Positions 15,492 through 23,228 of a stretch of DNA of 30,505 nucleotides are shown piece by piece; the stretch's first letter is position 1, and every line of letters begins with the position of its first letter. The position numbers and the translations under genes were made by a program. This DNA comes from Gemmatimonadales bacterium UBA7835 (lineage in GTDB: Bacteria > Gemmatimonadota > Gemmatimonadetes > Longimicrobiales > Gaopeijiaceae), in contig DLTN01000061.1 of the NCBI GenBank assembly GCA_002500925.1, positions 1 to 30,505 on the forward strand, given 5' to 3'. The notes beneath the pieces were generated by a model that saw only the letters and a list, made by a program, of their open reading frames with translations, was not told the DNA's origin and searched no databases.

Positions 15492-16166
15492 TCACCCGTG
15501 CTCGTCAGTCCAAGCGAATCGGCTCAAGAGCGGCACGAACGTCACCTCTCCCCCAACCGACTCCTGTGTGACCGCAAAGCCGGTCTTCTGCACGAGGATA
15601 AGCTCCTGCCCTTCTCTCGTTCCGATCGGAATGAGCATCCTTCCACCATCTGACAGTTGGTCCACTAGCGGCTGAGGGACCGTCGGTGATGCTGCTGACA
15701 CGACGATCACATCAAATGGCGCATACTTTTTCCAGCCGATAGCCCCATCACCGACTAAGAGTGCTGCATTCTTGACACCAAAATGGTCTAGAGCTTTTCG
15801 GGATCGCTGCGACAACTCCCTCACCCGCTCAATGGAATACACTCGGTCTGCCACTAAGCTAAGAAGCGCGGTCAGGAACCCGCACCCAGTACCGATCTCA
15901 AGGACAACGTCGTCAGGCGTTGGCCGGAGCACCGAGAGATAAAAAGCTTGCAGAGACGGTTGCGACGCGGTCTGTCCAAATCCGATTGGGACTGGTGCAT
16001 CTTCATACGCCCGGGGTTGAACTCCTTCAGGCAGGAATTCATGTCTAGGGACTTTGTCAAAAAGCTGAAGGATCTCTAGGTCCTCGACGCCATGCCTTCT
16101 GATCTCTTCTATCAACTTCCGTCTAAAACCGGCATAGCCGGCATCCCTTACAGTGTCAGGTTCCAC
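15492..16166 (-). CDS. pcm: Protein-L-isoaspartate O-methyltransferase
   Basis: A 224-residue cytosolic methyltransferase that uses S-adenosylmethionine to methylate isoaspartyl residues so that aged proteins can be repaired. Visible are the family N-terminus VPRHEFLPEGVQPRAYEDAP (about 39-58, with R-H-x-F), the substrate loop GFGQTASQPS (about 62-71), SAM motif I VVLEIGTGCGFLTALL (about 87-102), VYSIER (109-114) and the post-motif DVIVVSAASPTVPQPLVDQL. It starts with GTG 16166, overlapping the end of surE by 19 bases. The surE-pcm pairing is a conserved arrangement in many bacteria. Confidence 0.95.
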   Translation of the reverse strand: MEPDTVRDAGYAGFRRKLIEEIRRHGVEDLEILQLFDKVPRHEFLPEGVQPRAYEDAPVPIGFGQTASQPSLQAFYLSVLRPTPDDVVLEIGTGCGFLTALLSLVADRVYSIERVRELSQRSRKALDHFGVKNAALLVGDGAIGWKKYAPFDVIVVSAASPTVPQPLVDQLSDGGRMLIPIGTREGQELILVQKTGFAVTQESVGGEVTFVPLLSRFAWTDEHG

Positions 16167-16903
16167 GCCTGCACGTCCTCGAGTAGACCGTAATTAGTTA
16201 GGTCTAGGTGTAACGGGGTGACGGAGATGAATCCGTCATCTATTGCCTTAAAATCAGAATGTTCAGAACCTCGCCACGTAACCTGACCACCGCCAATCCA
16301 GTGATACTCTTTGCCAGACGGATCCCTGCCCCGGGTAATCGAATCTGCATAGCGACGACGACCAAGCGAAGTGATTCTTATACCCTGGACCTCTCCTGGA
16401 TCAATAGCAGGGAAGTTGACATTGAACAGTGTGTCTTCGGGAAACGGCCCCCGAGAAAGAATCTCTCCAAGAACCCTCGCCACAAGTTCCTCGCACGTTT
16501 GAAGTTCCTCGGGAAAGTCCCCACACCAGGACAATGCCACAGCCGGAATACCTATCACCGTTGCTTCCATCGCAGCAGCTACGGTCCCCGAATAGAGCAC
16601 GTCCTCACCCATGTTCGACCCGTGATTGACCCCAGAGACACATAAGTCGGGTCGTTCTGAGAGCAGAGAGTTTACCGCTACGATTACGCAGTCCGTCGGA
16701 GTCCCGTCGACTACCCATACACCATCCTGAGAACTACGTAACCTTAATGGGTGGTGAAGAGTCAAAGAGTTGCTCGTAGCGCTTTGCTCACGGTCTGGGG
16801 CAACGGTGACAACATCGCCGAGACTTGTGGCTGCGCGCTGAAGCACACCTATCCCCAGAGAGAGGTATCCGTCGTCGTTCGTGCACAGGATATTCAGGGT
16901 CAT
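16148..16903 (-). CDS. surE: 5'/3'-nucleotidase SurE
   Basis: A 251-residue metal-dependent phosphatase of nucleoside monophosphates and survival protein. The N-terminal metal site is LCTNDDGYLSLGI with Asp10/Asp11; the loop ATSNSLTLHHPLRL carries the conserved serine; VDGTPTDCV (about 65-73) and SGVNHGSNMGEDVLYSGTVAAAMEA (about 90-114, with N-x-G-x-N) complete the active-site signature. Length is normal. Its ATG shares one base with the stop of the MerR gene (TGATG), so the two are translationally coupled, and its end overlaps pcm. Confidence 0.96.
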   Translation of the reverse strand: MTLNILCTNDDGYLSLGIGVLQRAATSLGDVVTVAPDREQSATSNSLTLHHPLRLRSSQDGVWVVDGTPTDCVIVAVNSLLSERPDLCVSGVNHGSNMGEDVLYSGTVAAAMEATVIGIPAVALSWCGDFPEELQTCEELVARVLGEILSRGPFPEDTLFNVNFPAIDPGEVQGIRITSLGRRRYADSITRGRDPSGKEYHWIGGGQVTWRGSEHSDFKAIDDGFISVTPLHLDLTNYGLLEDVQAWNLTL

Positions 16904-17271
16904 CAGCCTCCTGCAGGGGTCGTCAGGACGTCCCGGAGCTCCTCGAGCTCCCTCTTGATACCTGACAGGAATTCACTAGCTACCTTGGTCTTGGCCCCCT
17001 CCTTGAGCTCACCACCCCTCCTCATCTCTAAGAGCTTTTGATTCGCCCCTTCTATGGTGTATCTGTTTTCATACAACAGGTGTCTTATGAGCAGCACGAG
17101 TTCCACATCGCGAGAGCGATAGACTCGGTTTCCCGCTCGATTCTTCGTGGGTTTCAGGACGTCGAACTGGTTCTCCCAGTACCGAAGTACGTGAGCCTTC
17201 AGGCCTGCCAGCTCGCAAACCTCACCAATTGAGTAGTAGACCTTTTTCGCGATAGGCGGCTGATCAGTCAT
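16903..17271 (-). CDS. MerR-family transcriptional regulator
   Basis: A 122-residue regulator. The winged helix-turn-helix is at about 11-80: YYSIGEVCELAGLKAHVLRYWE then the wing NRAGNRVYRSRDVELVLLIRHLL. After it comes a short coiled segment (TIEGANQKLLEMR... IKRELEELRDVL) that would dimerise; there is no cysteine-based metal site or ligand-binding domain, as in the small HspR/MlrA-like group. GAGGG lies seven bases before ATG 17271. It is the start of the surE-pcm part of the operon and could control it, but that is inferred only from position. Confidence 0.92.
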   Translation of the reverse strand: MTDQPPIAKKVYYSIGEVCELAGLKAHVLRYWENQFDVLKPTKNRAGNRVYRSRDVELVLLIRHLLYENRYTIEGANQKLLEMRRGGELKEGAKTKVASEFLSGIKRELEELRDVLTTPAGG

Positions 17272-17296
17272 CTAGTTCCCTCATGGATGTGATGGG

Positions 17297-18310
17297 TCAT
17301 GACCATGTCTCGGGCTTTGGATCCCGCATCATTAAAGCATGAAGCGCTTCGGCGGGAGGCTTCCCCTCTTCTATGATGGCACAGACTTGCTCTGTTATCG
17401 GAATTTCGACGTCGAATCGGTCGGCTAGCTCCCTTAATCCAGATGCGGTCTTCACACCTTCCGCTACCGCGCGCATATCGGAGAGTATTGTCTCGAGATC
17501 CTCTCCCTGACCCAACCGATACCCTACCGTCCTATTACGGCTCAAAGAGCCCGTGCACGTCAAGACTAAGTCACCCATTCCGGCCAACCCGTAGAACGTT
17601 GCAGCCCGCGCTCCGAGCGCGACACCAAGTCGAGTCATTTCAGCTAGCCCTCTTGTGATTAACGCCGCTGTCGTATTGTGCGAGTGCCCTAATCCAGCCG
17701 CCATGCCCGCCGCCAGAGCCATGACATTTTTCATAGCTCCAGCAAGCTCAACGCCAACGACGTCATTGTTAGTATAGGGCCGGAACCAGGGTGTCTGAAA
17801 CGCCGCTTGGACCCGATTGGCCACTTCCTCCTCCCTGCTGGCTACGACGACAGCGGTAGGGGCCCTCTTTGCAACTTCGTCCGCAAAGCTTGGTCCAGAT
17901 AGGACACAAAACCGGTCTTGAATATCTTCCCCTAATTCCTCGCTGAGTACTTCGTCCATCCTACGAAGTGTTCCCTTTTCAATACCTTTGGACGCACTCA
18001 CTAGGATGGCCTCTGGATCAAGATAGCGTGCGGCACCTGACATAACGCTTCGTACCTTTTGAGACGGACTTACCGACACCACTAGCTCGGCTCCGTCTAA
18101 CGCTTCGGCCAGCTCAGATGTTGCATCTAATGTCTCGGGGAGCGTCACTCCCGCGAGGTAGGGATTGACCCGAGCCTTCCTGATACTTTCGGTTATCTCG
18201 TGCTCAAAAGACCATAAGCGCACACGGTGCCCACGGTCGTCTAAGACTAGCGCGAGAGCAGTGCCCCAGGCCCCTGCCCCAACCACAGACGTCCTCAAAC
18301 CTTCACTCAT
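17297..18310 (-). CDS. gpsA: Glycerol-3-phosphate dehydrogenase [NAD(P)+]
   Basis: A 337-residue cytoplasmic enzyme that reduces dihydroxyacetone phosphate to sn-glycerol-3-phosphate for phospholipid synthesis. The dinucleotide fold begins VVGAGAWGTALALVL (about 9-23, G-x-G-x2-G). Further family marks are SVSPSQKVR, SASKGIEKGT, FCVLSGPSFADEVAKRAPTAVVVAS, the catalytic-lysine segment ELAGAMKNVMALAAGMAAG, and GLAGMGDLVLTC with S-x-S-R-N-R after it. It overlaps the upstream plsY by four bases (ATGA). PlsY uses its product, so the pair makes metabolic sense. Confidence 0.97.
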   Translation of the reverse strand: MSEGLRTSVVGAGAWGTALALVLDDRGHRVRLWSFEHEITESIRKARVNPYLAGVTLPETLDATSELAEALDGAELVVSVSPSQKVRSVMSGAARYLDPEAILVSASKGIEKGTLRRMDEVLSEELGEDIQDRFCVLSGPSFADEVAKRAPTAVVVASREEEVANRVQAAFQTPWFRPYTNNDVVGVELAGAMKNVMALAAGMAAGLGHSHNTTAALITRGLAEMTRLGVALGARAATFYGLAGMGDLVLTCTGSLSRNRTVGYRLGQGEDLETILSDMRAVAEGVKTASGLRELADRFDVEIPITEQVCAIIEEGKPPAEALHALMMRDPKPETWS

Positions 18311-18993
18311 GGCTTATCGCCAGGAGTTTGAGCATCGAGCGAGGCATCCCGTGGGAGGCTGTCTCCGATCGCGTCCTTTGATGTCCTACTGAAGCGATTC
18401 TCTTCACCTCGGATTAGACGGCTGATGTTTGTGCGGTGTTTCCAGATAATGAACGCGGCCAGCCCACTCGACAACCAAACAAGCTCCGCCCCACCTTGGT
18501 GAGGAGTGAGTGCAATGATGGGGGGCATCGCCAGCGCGACTAGAATGGATGCGAGTGAGACGTATCCGCTGCCTAGAGTTACACAGAACCACAGTATGAA
18601 TCCTATCAGAACGGCTGTAGGAGCCAACGCTAAAAGTGCGCCAGCACCGGTAGCCATACCCTTACCACCCTTGAAGCCGACCCAGAAGCTAAACATGTGA
18701 CCGGCAATGGCAGCTAACCCGAAAAAAAAGCCCCATGGGAATCCGACACCGGCTAAAAGGGGAAACAGCGCAGCAGGGACCCATCCTTTTCCTATATCTA
18801 CCAACAGGACGGGAATCGCGGATTTCCAACCCATAACCCGGAGTGCATTCGTAGCACCGAGGTTTCCTGAACCGTGTTCGCGAAGATCCAGGCCGTGTGC
18901 CGCTCTGCCGACCCAATAACTCGTCGGGGTCGCTCCGACTACGTAAGCAAGCGCGAGAAGTATCCAAGTCAAACTATTCGTCATCCTTACCAC
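18307..18993 (-). CDS. plsY: Glycerol-3-phosphate acyltransferase PlsY
   Basis: A 228-residue membrane enzyme that transfers acyl groups from acyl-phosphate to glycerol-3-phosphate, the first step of phosphatidic acid synthesis. Conserved loop 1 is HGSGNLGATNALRVMGW (about 40-56), loop 2 is GFKGGKGMATGAGAL (about 107-121), and the C-terminal helix pair ends with WKHRTNISRLIRGEENR (about 185-201). A 25-residue polar tail follows. GTG 18993 has AGGA six bases upstream; ATG 18984 is possible. Its start overlaps the end of der by 20 bases and its stop overlaps gpsA. Confidence 0.96.
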   Translation of the reverse strand: MVRMTNSLTWILLALAYVVGATPTSYWVGRAAHGLDLREHGSGNLGATNALRVMGWKSAIPVLLVDIGKGWVPAALFPLLAGVGFPWGFFFGLAAIAGHMFSFWVGFKGGKGMATGAGALLALAPTAVLIGFILWFCVTLGSGYVSLASILVALAMPPIIALTPHQGGAELVWLSSGLAAFIIWKHRTNISRLIRGEENRFSRTSKDAIGDSLPRDASLDAQTPGDKP

Positions 18994-20305
18994 TACGGAT
19001 CCTGAGCCGGATCGGGGTGCCTGTGAATGACCACGAGTTACGGAAGCCGTTGTTGAGATAGCGAATGTAGTGTTCCGGTATCGCCTTCGGGAAGTTAGCG
19101 AAGAGAGCGAATACCGGGGGGCGCACAGATGCCTGCGTTCCGTACTTGACTTTCACGGCGCGACCTCGGTGATGAGGCGGCGGCTGCCGGCGCACCAACT
19201 TCTCTAGAACCTCGTTTACTTCATGTGTCTCTATACGCCTTGAGCGTTCATCATTCACCGAGAGGATTGTATCTAAGCAACGGCGCACCCTTTGGCCCGT
19301 CTGTGCCGATGTGAAGATTATTGGAACCCACTGCAAAAAAGGGATCCGCTCACGGACTTTCTTCTTCCATTGAACCGAGGTCATGGTATCCTTTTCGACT
19401 AGATCCCACTTGTTCGCTATCAGCACGAGTCCCCGACCCGCCTCCCAAGCCTTCTCCGCTATCTTAACGTCCTGTGCGTGCAACTCGTCTTCACTCGCAT
19501 CGACCAGAAGAACACACACATGCGCTGAGTAAATGACTCGATCAGTCCTGAGGGCGCTGTAGTATTCGATACTGTCCTTCACACGAGTCTTACGGCGCAG
19601 ACCAGCCGTGTCGACAAAGACCAAATCCCTACCGTGATATCTGAACTCACTGTCGACTGGATCACGTGTAGTCCCAGCGACTTCTGACACCACTGCCCGC
19701 TCCTCCCCGATTAAGCGATTCACGAAACTCGATTTACCTACGTTCGGTTTCCCGACTACGGCCACGCGAATAATGTCCTCCTGCGAAGCGAGGTCACTAG
19801 AATTCGGCAGGTTTGTGAGTACGAGGTCGAGCAGGTCTCCGGAACCCTTTCCTGAGAGGGCACTTACAGGGGTCGGGGGACCCATACCTAGAGACCAGAA
19901 CTCAAGATATCCCTCATCCCTTGGTAGATTGTCGACCTTGTTGACGACCAACAGCACTGGCTTGCCAGCCTTCCTGAGGACTTCCGCCAGTCTCTCATCT
20001 AGGGGGTGAACACCTGTCTTACCATCAACCAAGAAGAGGATCACGTCCGCCTGTTCTACCGCAATCATAGCCTGGTCGCGTATAGCCACGTCCATCCCCA
20101 CATCAGAGCCCTCGACCACTCCGCCGGTGTCCACTATTCGAAAGCCCCGGCCCGCCCAATCAGCATGTGCGAAATTGCGGTCTCGTGTAACTCCAGGTTG
20201 ATCGTCGACTATGGCGACCCGACTCCCAATCACCCGATTAAAGAATGTGGATTTGCCCACATTTGGGCGACCCACGACCGCGACAACCGGGAGGCCTTCC
20301 ATCAT
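18974..20305 (-). CDS. der: Ribosome-associated double GTPase Der (EngA)
   Basis: A 443-residue protein with two tandem GTPase domains and a KH-like C-terminal domain, required for 50S subunit assembly. First domain: P-loop GRPNVGKST (about 12-20), DTGG (59-62), NKVD (118-121). Second domain: GKPNVGKSS (about 184-192), DTAGLRRK (about 231-238), NKWD (about 298-301). The KH-like end carries RRQPPPHHRGRAVKVKYGTQ and FPKAIPEHYIRYLNNGFR. ATG 20305 shares one base with the stop of the DUF512 gene. Sequence and length are ordinary for the family. Confidence 0.98.
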   Translation of the reverse strand: MMEGLPVVAVVGRPNVGKSTFFNRVIGSRVAIVDDQPGVTRDRNFAHADWAGRGFRIVDTGGVVEGSDVGMDVAIRDQAMIAVEQADVILFLVDGKTGVHPLDERLAEVLRKAGKPVLLVVNKVDNLPRDEGYLEFWSLGMGPPTPVSALSGKGSGDLLDLVLTNLPNSSDLASQEDIIRVAVVGKPNVGKSSFVNRLIGEERAVVSEVAGTTRDPVDSEFRYHGRDLVFVDTAGLRRKTRVKDSIEYYSALRTDRVIYSAHVCVLLVDASEDELHAQDVKIAEKAWEAGRGLVLIANKWDLVEKDTMTSVQWKKKVRERIPFLQWVPIIFTSAQTGQRVRRCLDTILSVNDERSRRIETHEVNEVLEKLVRRQPPPHHRGRAVKVKYGTQASVRPPVFALFANFPKAIPEHYIRYLNNGFRNSWSFTGTPIRLRIRSGKDDE

Positions 20306-21579
20306 CAGTGGAGTTCTTGAAGTGCGTCGGTTATCTGATACCCACTCATGACCCGTGCACCGCCCACACGTTCTTTAAACTCTTCAAGACCCAAGTCGTC
20401 TATGAACACGTCGTCTGCATTGAGAGCCTCCGCGGGCAACAAGATGATATCGCCCGCGTCGGATTCACCCAGCGCGTGCAGGATATCTTCTCCTCCAAGC
20501 AACCCTGCTATCGTGACTGTATCACCAAAGTACCTGTTGACCACGTGCACCGGATCAACTTCAGCTCCGGTTTGCTCGGACAAACGCGGTGCCAGCTCAT
20601 TAAGGAATGGGAGCATCGAGCCACCAGTCACGAGGCGGATGCGGGTTCCTGCGTAGCTTGGAGTGTCTCCGATTCCTTGATCGAAGCCGTCCAAGAAACG
20701 GCGCACAGCCCCCACACCATTTTCGTACAGAGCTCCCTCGTCATAATAGCTGGCCTCTGGGATTGGACGGCCTGCAATCAGGTACATCTCATCTGCGGCA
20801 TAGCACCAGCCGACCTCACGTTCTGTGAGTGCCCACTCGCGAGCCTTATCCACTTGATCAATTACTGCGGCCGCCTCACTCGCATGAAGGAGACGAACAG
20901 GACGATCTATATTGAAGCGAGTCAGGCCGACTGGGACGATCGAGAGAGAGCAGATTGATGGTCCCAAGGATCTTAAATCTTCGATCGTTCTGTCTAGGTG
21001 GATCCCGTCGTTCCATTCCGGACAGAGCACCACTTGGGTGTGGACCTCAAGTCCACCCTCAATGAGCTGGCGAAGTTGATCCATGATGAGACCGGCTCGC
21101 GAATTCACTAGGAGTCTTTCGCGAACCTCGGGTTCCGTCGCATGCACACTAACGTAAAGGGGTGAAATCCCCTGATCTATTAATCGACGAATCCCCTTAG
21201 GCCCGAGATTCGTCAGAGTCACATAACTTCCGTAGGTGAATGAGAGTCGGAAATCGTCATCTCTCAGCCAAAGCGTTTGCCGCGCATCCGAGGGATTTCC
21301 GTCGATAAAACAGAAAACACATTTATTGGCGCATTCTCTAATGGTGTCTGGCGCAGGTACGATACCCACCTGCTCACCCGGATCCCGTTCTATCTCATAT
21401 ATCGTGACCGCCCCCTCAGCCGATATCGTTTCCAGTTCGAAGTTGGTTTCGCTCATCATGAAAGTGAGATCGATGCCATCTCTCACACGTTCACCGTTGA
21501 TACGCACCACTCGCGAGCCGATCTCTAGGGATAGCTCCTCAGCAATACTGCCCGACTCGATTTCAGCTATACGTACCAA
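20305..21579 (-). CDS. DUF512 protein: PDZ-like N-terminus plus radical-SAM-like domain
   Basis: A 424-residue protein. Residues about 1-55 form a PDZ-like domain (IAEIESGSIAEELSLEIGS then VVRINGERVRDGIDL). Then comes CANKCVFCF with Cys83, Cys87 and Cys90 in C-x3-C-x2-C spacing typical of radical SAM [4Fe-4S] centres, followed by DDDFRLSFTYGSYVTLTNL (107-125), the DUF512 signature. The C-terminal part contains EWNDGIHLDRTIEDL and IRLVTGGSMLPFL. Its biochemical role is unknown in the literature I recall. It starts with TTG at 21579; no better start exists in frame. It heads the operon and is directly coupled to der, an order also known in Clostridia. Confidence 0.93.
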   Translation of the reverse strand: MVRIAEIESGSIAEELSLEIGSRVVRINGERVRDGIDLTFMMSETNFELETISAEGAVTIYEIERDPGEQVGIVPAPDTIRECANKCVFCFIDGNPSDARQTLWLRDDDFRLSFTYGSYVTLTNLGPKGIRRLIDQGISPLYVSVHATEPEVRERLLVNSRAGLIMDQLRQLIEGGLEVHTQVVLCPEWNDGIHLDRTIEDLRSLGPSICSLSIVPVGLTRFNIDRPVRLLHASEAAAVIDQVDKAREWALTEREVGWCYAADEMYLIAGRPIPEASYYDEGALYENGVGAVRRFLDGFDQGIGDTPSYAGTRIRLVTGGSMLPFLNELAPRLSEQTGAEVDPVHVVNRYFGDTVTIAGLLGGEDILHALGESDAGDIILLPAEALNADDVFIDDLGLEEFKERVGGARVMSGYQITDALQELH

Positions 21580-21851
21580 GGAGTCGTCGGGTTAAGGGGG
21601 TGGGTGTTAACGCTGGCAAGGGCACACTCGCCGCATATATGACGTGCTAAGGGCTAGGAAAAGCTAACTGGAGCATAGTTCTCCTACAATTTCGTTGACC
21701 TCGGCCCAGGTCAATTTAAGTCTCTATGACTCCTTGACCGATCCATCGCTCCTTCGACAGGTTCGTCACGGTCGACTACAAGAATACCATACGACACCGG
21801 AGCTTGAGCGTGTACGGACCGCTCTGTGTAGCTGTTGAGTAACTGCAGGCC
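21580..21851. other. Divergent intergenic region between DUF512 operon and M23 peptidase gene
   Basis: A 272-base region that must hold promoters for the long minus-strand operon and the plus-strand peptidase gene. Apart from the inverted repeat at 21695-21714, I see no gene or RNA. A nine-codon minus-strand frame at 21647-21676 has an AGGAG site, but this is too short to claim. Confidence 0.4.
21695..21714. promoter_or_regulatory. Candidate operator: 7-bp perfect inverted repeat in divergent region
   Basis: TTGACCT-cggccc-AGGTCAA. Both arms contain a -35-like TTGACC read on either strand, so a dimeric regulator bound here could control both divergent transcripts. No matching -10 is convincing. 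It is not followed by a T-run, so it is unlikely to be a terminator. Confidence 0.4.
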
Positions 21852-23213
21852 ATGAAGATTGCAAGATCACTTTTGCTCGCGGGCAACCTCGTGCTGTTAT
21901 CCACGGCTTGCGAGCAAACCGATGTATTTCAGGATCAGTTCCGTGATTTGACGCCCTATGAGGCCTACTACCAGAGCCTGTCCGATGTGGGACTAGCTGA
22001 ATCAGCCCTAGTACGTGACTGGCGCGCCGCCGGAAATACCGCTGTAGAGAATGCAGCACCAGTCTCTCTTCCTTTTGAAGAGCTAGGCTTCCTGACCAGC
22101 AACGACCCTAATGCCATGGCCTATCGAATCACGCTAAGCCAAGGGCAGCGACTCATTGCCGAGGTCACTCTTGAGAGTGGAGAAGTTTCGCGCGTCTTCG
22201 TGGACCTGCTCCGAATACCCACTTCGCCTAATAACCCGCTGCGACCGGTAATATCCGCAGACACGCTCCCTGGAGTGTTTGTGCACGAACCATGGAGAGG
22301 TGGCGAGTATATTCTACGCGTGCAGCCTGAGTTGCTTCGGGGTGGCGAGTATCGAGTCACCCTTCGCTTAGAACCTCAGCTTGCATTTCCGGTGGAAGGA
22401 CGTGACATGCGATCTGCTTTGAGCCTGTTCGGTGTCTCGCGTGAGGGTGGGAGGAGATCCCATGAAGGCATAGACCTCTTCGCACCAAGAGGCACCCCAG
22501 TGCTGGCCACCTCAGCGGGGACAATCAATCGAGTTTCTGTCACGAACCTTGGTGGAAAGGTTGTCTGGATCCGAGACCCCGTGCGCAATGCAAATATCTA
22601 CTTTGCGCACCTCGACAGTCAGGTCGTTCAAAACGGTGACCGAGTCGACGTGGGTGACACAATTGGGTTCGTGGGCAACACAGGCAACGCTCGGACCACT
22701 CCGCCGCACTTGCATTTTGGAATCTATCGGCGCGGAGAAGGCGCTGTTGACCCAGCCCCGTTCATTCGCCCAGTGCCCAGAGTTCGGCCAGCAACCATCT
22801 CGGCGGATCTCCATCGGCTAGGGTCTACGATGCGCCTCCGGCACGATGGAATCCGATTACGATCGGCGCCCCATACGGGTAGTCCGGTCGTACGAGAACT
22901 GACCGAACATACCCCCGTCCACGTTCTTGCTGCGTCAGGTGATTACTTTCGTGTTCGGCTACCCGATGGCGTCCAAGGATACGTAGCAGCGAGGCTAACA
23001 GAGGATGTCTCGGAGCCCCTCGAACGCCGGACTGTATCGGGGATTACTCAGACCGCTTGGGTGACGCCAACACTTAACAGCCATGCCGCTGCAGAGCTGG
23101 ATCGAGGGACTGAAGTCTCGATCTTGGGACGCTTCGACGGTTATTTCTATGCTCTCGACCCCATTGGGAACCCTGTATGGCTGAAGACGGAAGAGTTCCA
23201 AGGAGAGGGGTAG
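21852..23213 (+). CDS. M23-family metallopeptidase lipoprotein with SH3-like region
   Basis: A 453-residue predicted lipoprotein (lipobox LSTAC, Cys20). Residues about 85-175 are a beta-sandwich of unknown type with two near-repeated strands (RGGEYILRVQPELLRGGEYRVTLRLE split at about 149-173). The M23 (LytM/lysostaphin) domain is at about 190-305: zinc ligands His204 and Asp208 in HEGID, catalytic His253 in FAHLDS, and His286/His288 in HLHF, all present, so it should be an active peptidoglycan endopeptidase. Residues about 330-395 (LRHDGIRLRSAPHTGSPVVREL... DGVQGYVAARL) are SH3b-like, and a second degenerate copy follows to the end. It is convergent with the antiporter gene, 15 bases away. 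Confidence 0.92.
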   Translation: MKIARSLLLAGNLVLLSTACEQTDVFQDQFRDLTPYEAYYQSLSDVGLAESALVRDWRAAGNTAVENAAPVSLPFEELGFLTSNDPNAMAYRITLSQGQRLIAEVTLESGEVSRVFVDLLRIPTSPNNPLRPVISADTLPGVFVHEPWRGGEYILRVQPELLRGGEYRVTLRLEPQLAFPVEGRDMRSALSLFGVSREGGRRSHEGIDLFAPRGTPVLATSAGTINRVSVTNLGGKVVWIRDPVRNANIYFAHLDSQVVQNGDRVDVGDTIGFVGNTGNARTTPPHLHFGIYRRGEGAVDPAPFIRPVPRVRPATISADLHRLGSTMRLRHDGIRLRSAPHTGSPVVRELTEHTPVHVLAASGDYFRVRLPDGVQGYVAARLTEDVSEPLERRTVSGITQTAWVTPTLNSHAAAELDRGTEVSILGRFDGYFYALDPIGNPVWLKTEEFQGEG

Positions 23214-23228
23214 GCTCCACCTACTCGC

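Noticed and set aside
20245..20958. A 237-codon plus-strand frame over der/DUF512
   Set aside because: It is antisense to two clear genes with diagnostic motifs; the translation has no recognisable domain.
21647..21676. Nine-codon minus-strand frame with AGGAG, possible leader peptide for the DUF512 operon
   Set aside because: Too short, no attenuator hairpins or run of regulatory codons, and spacing to the operon start is long.
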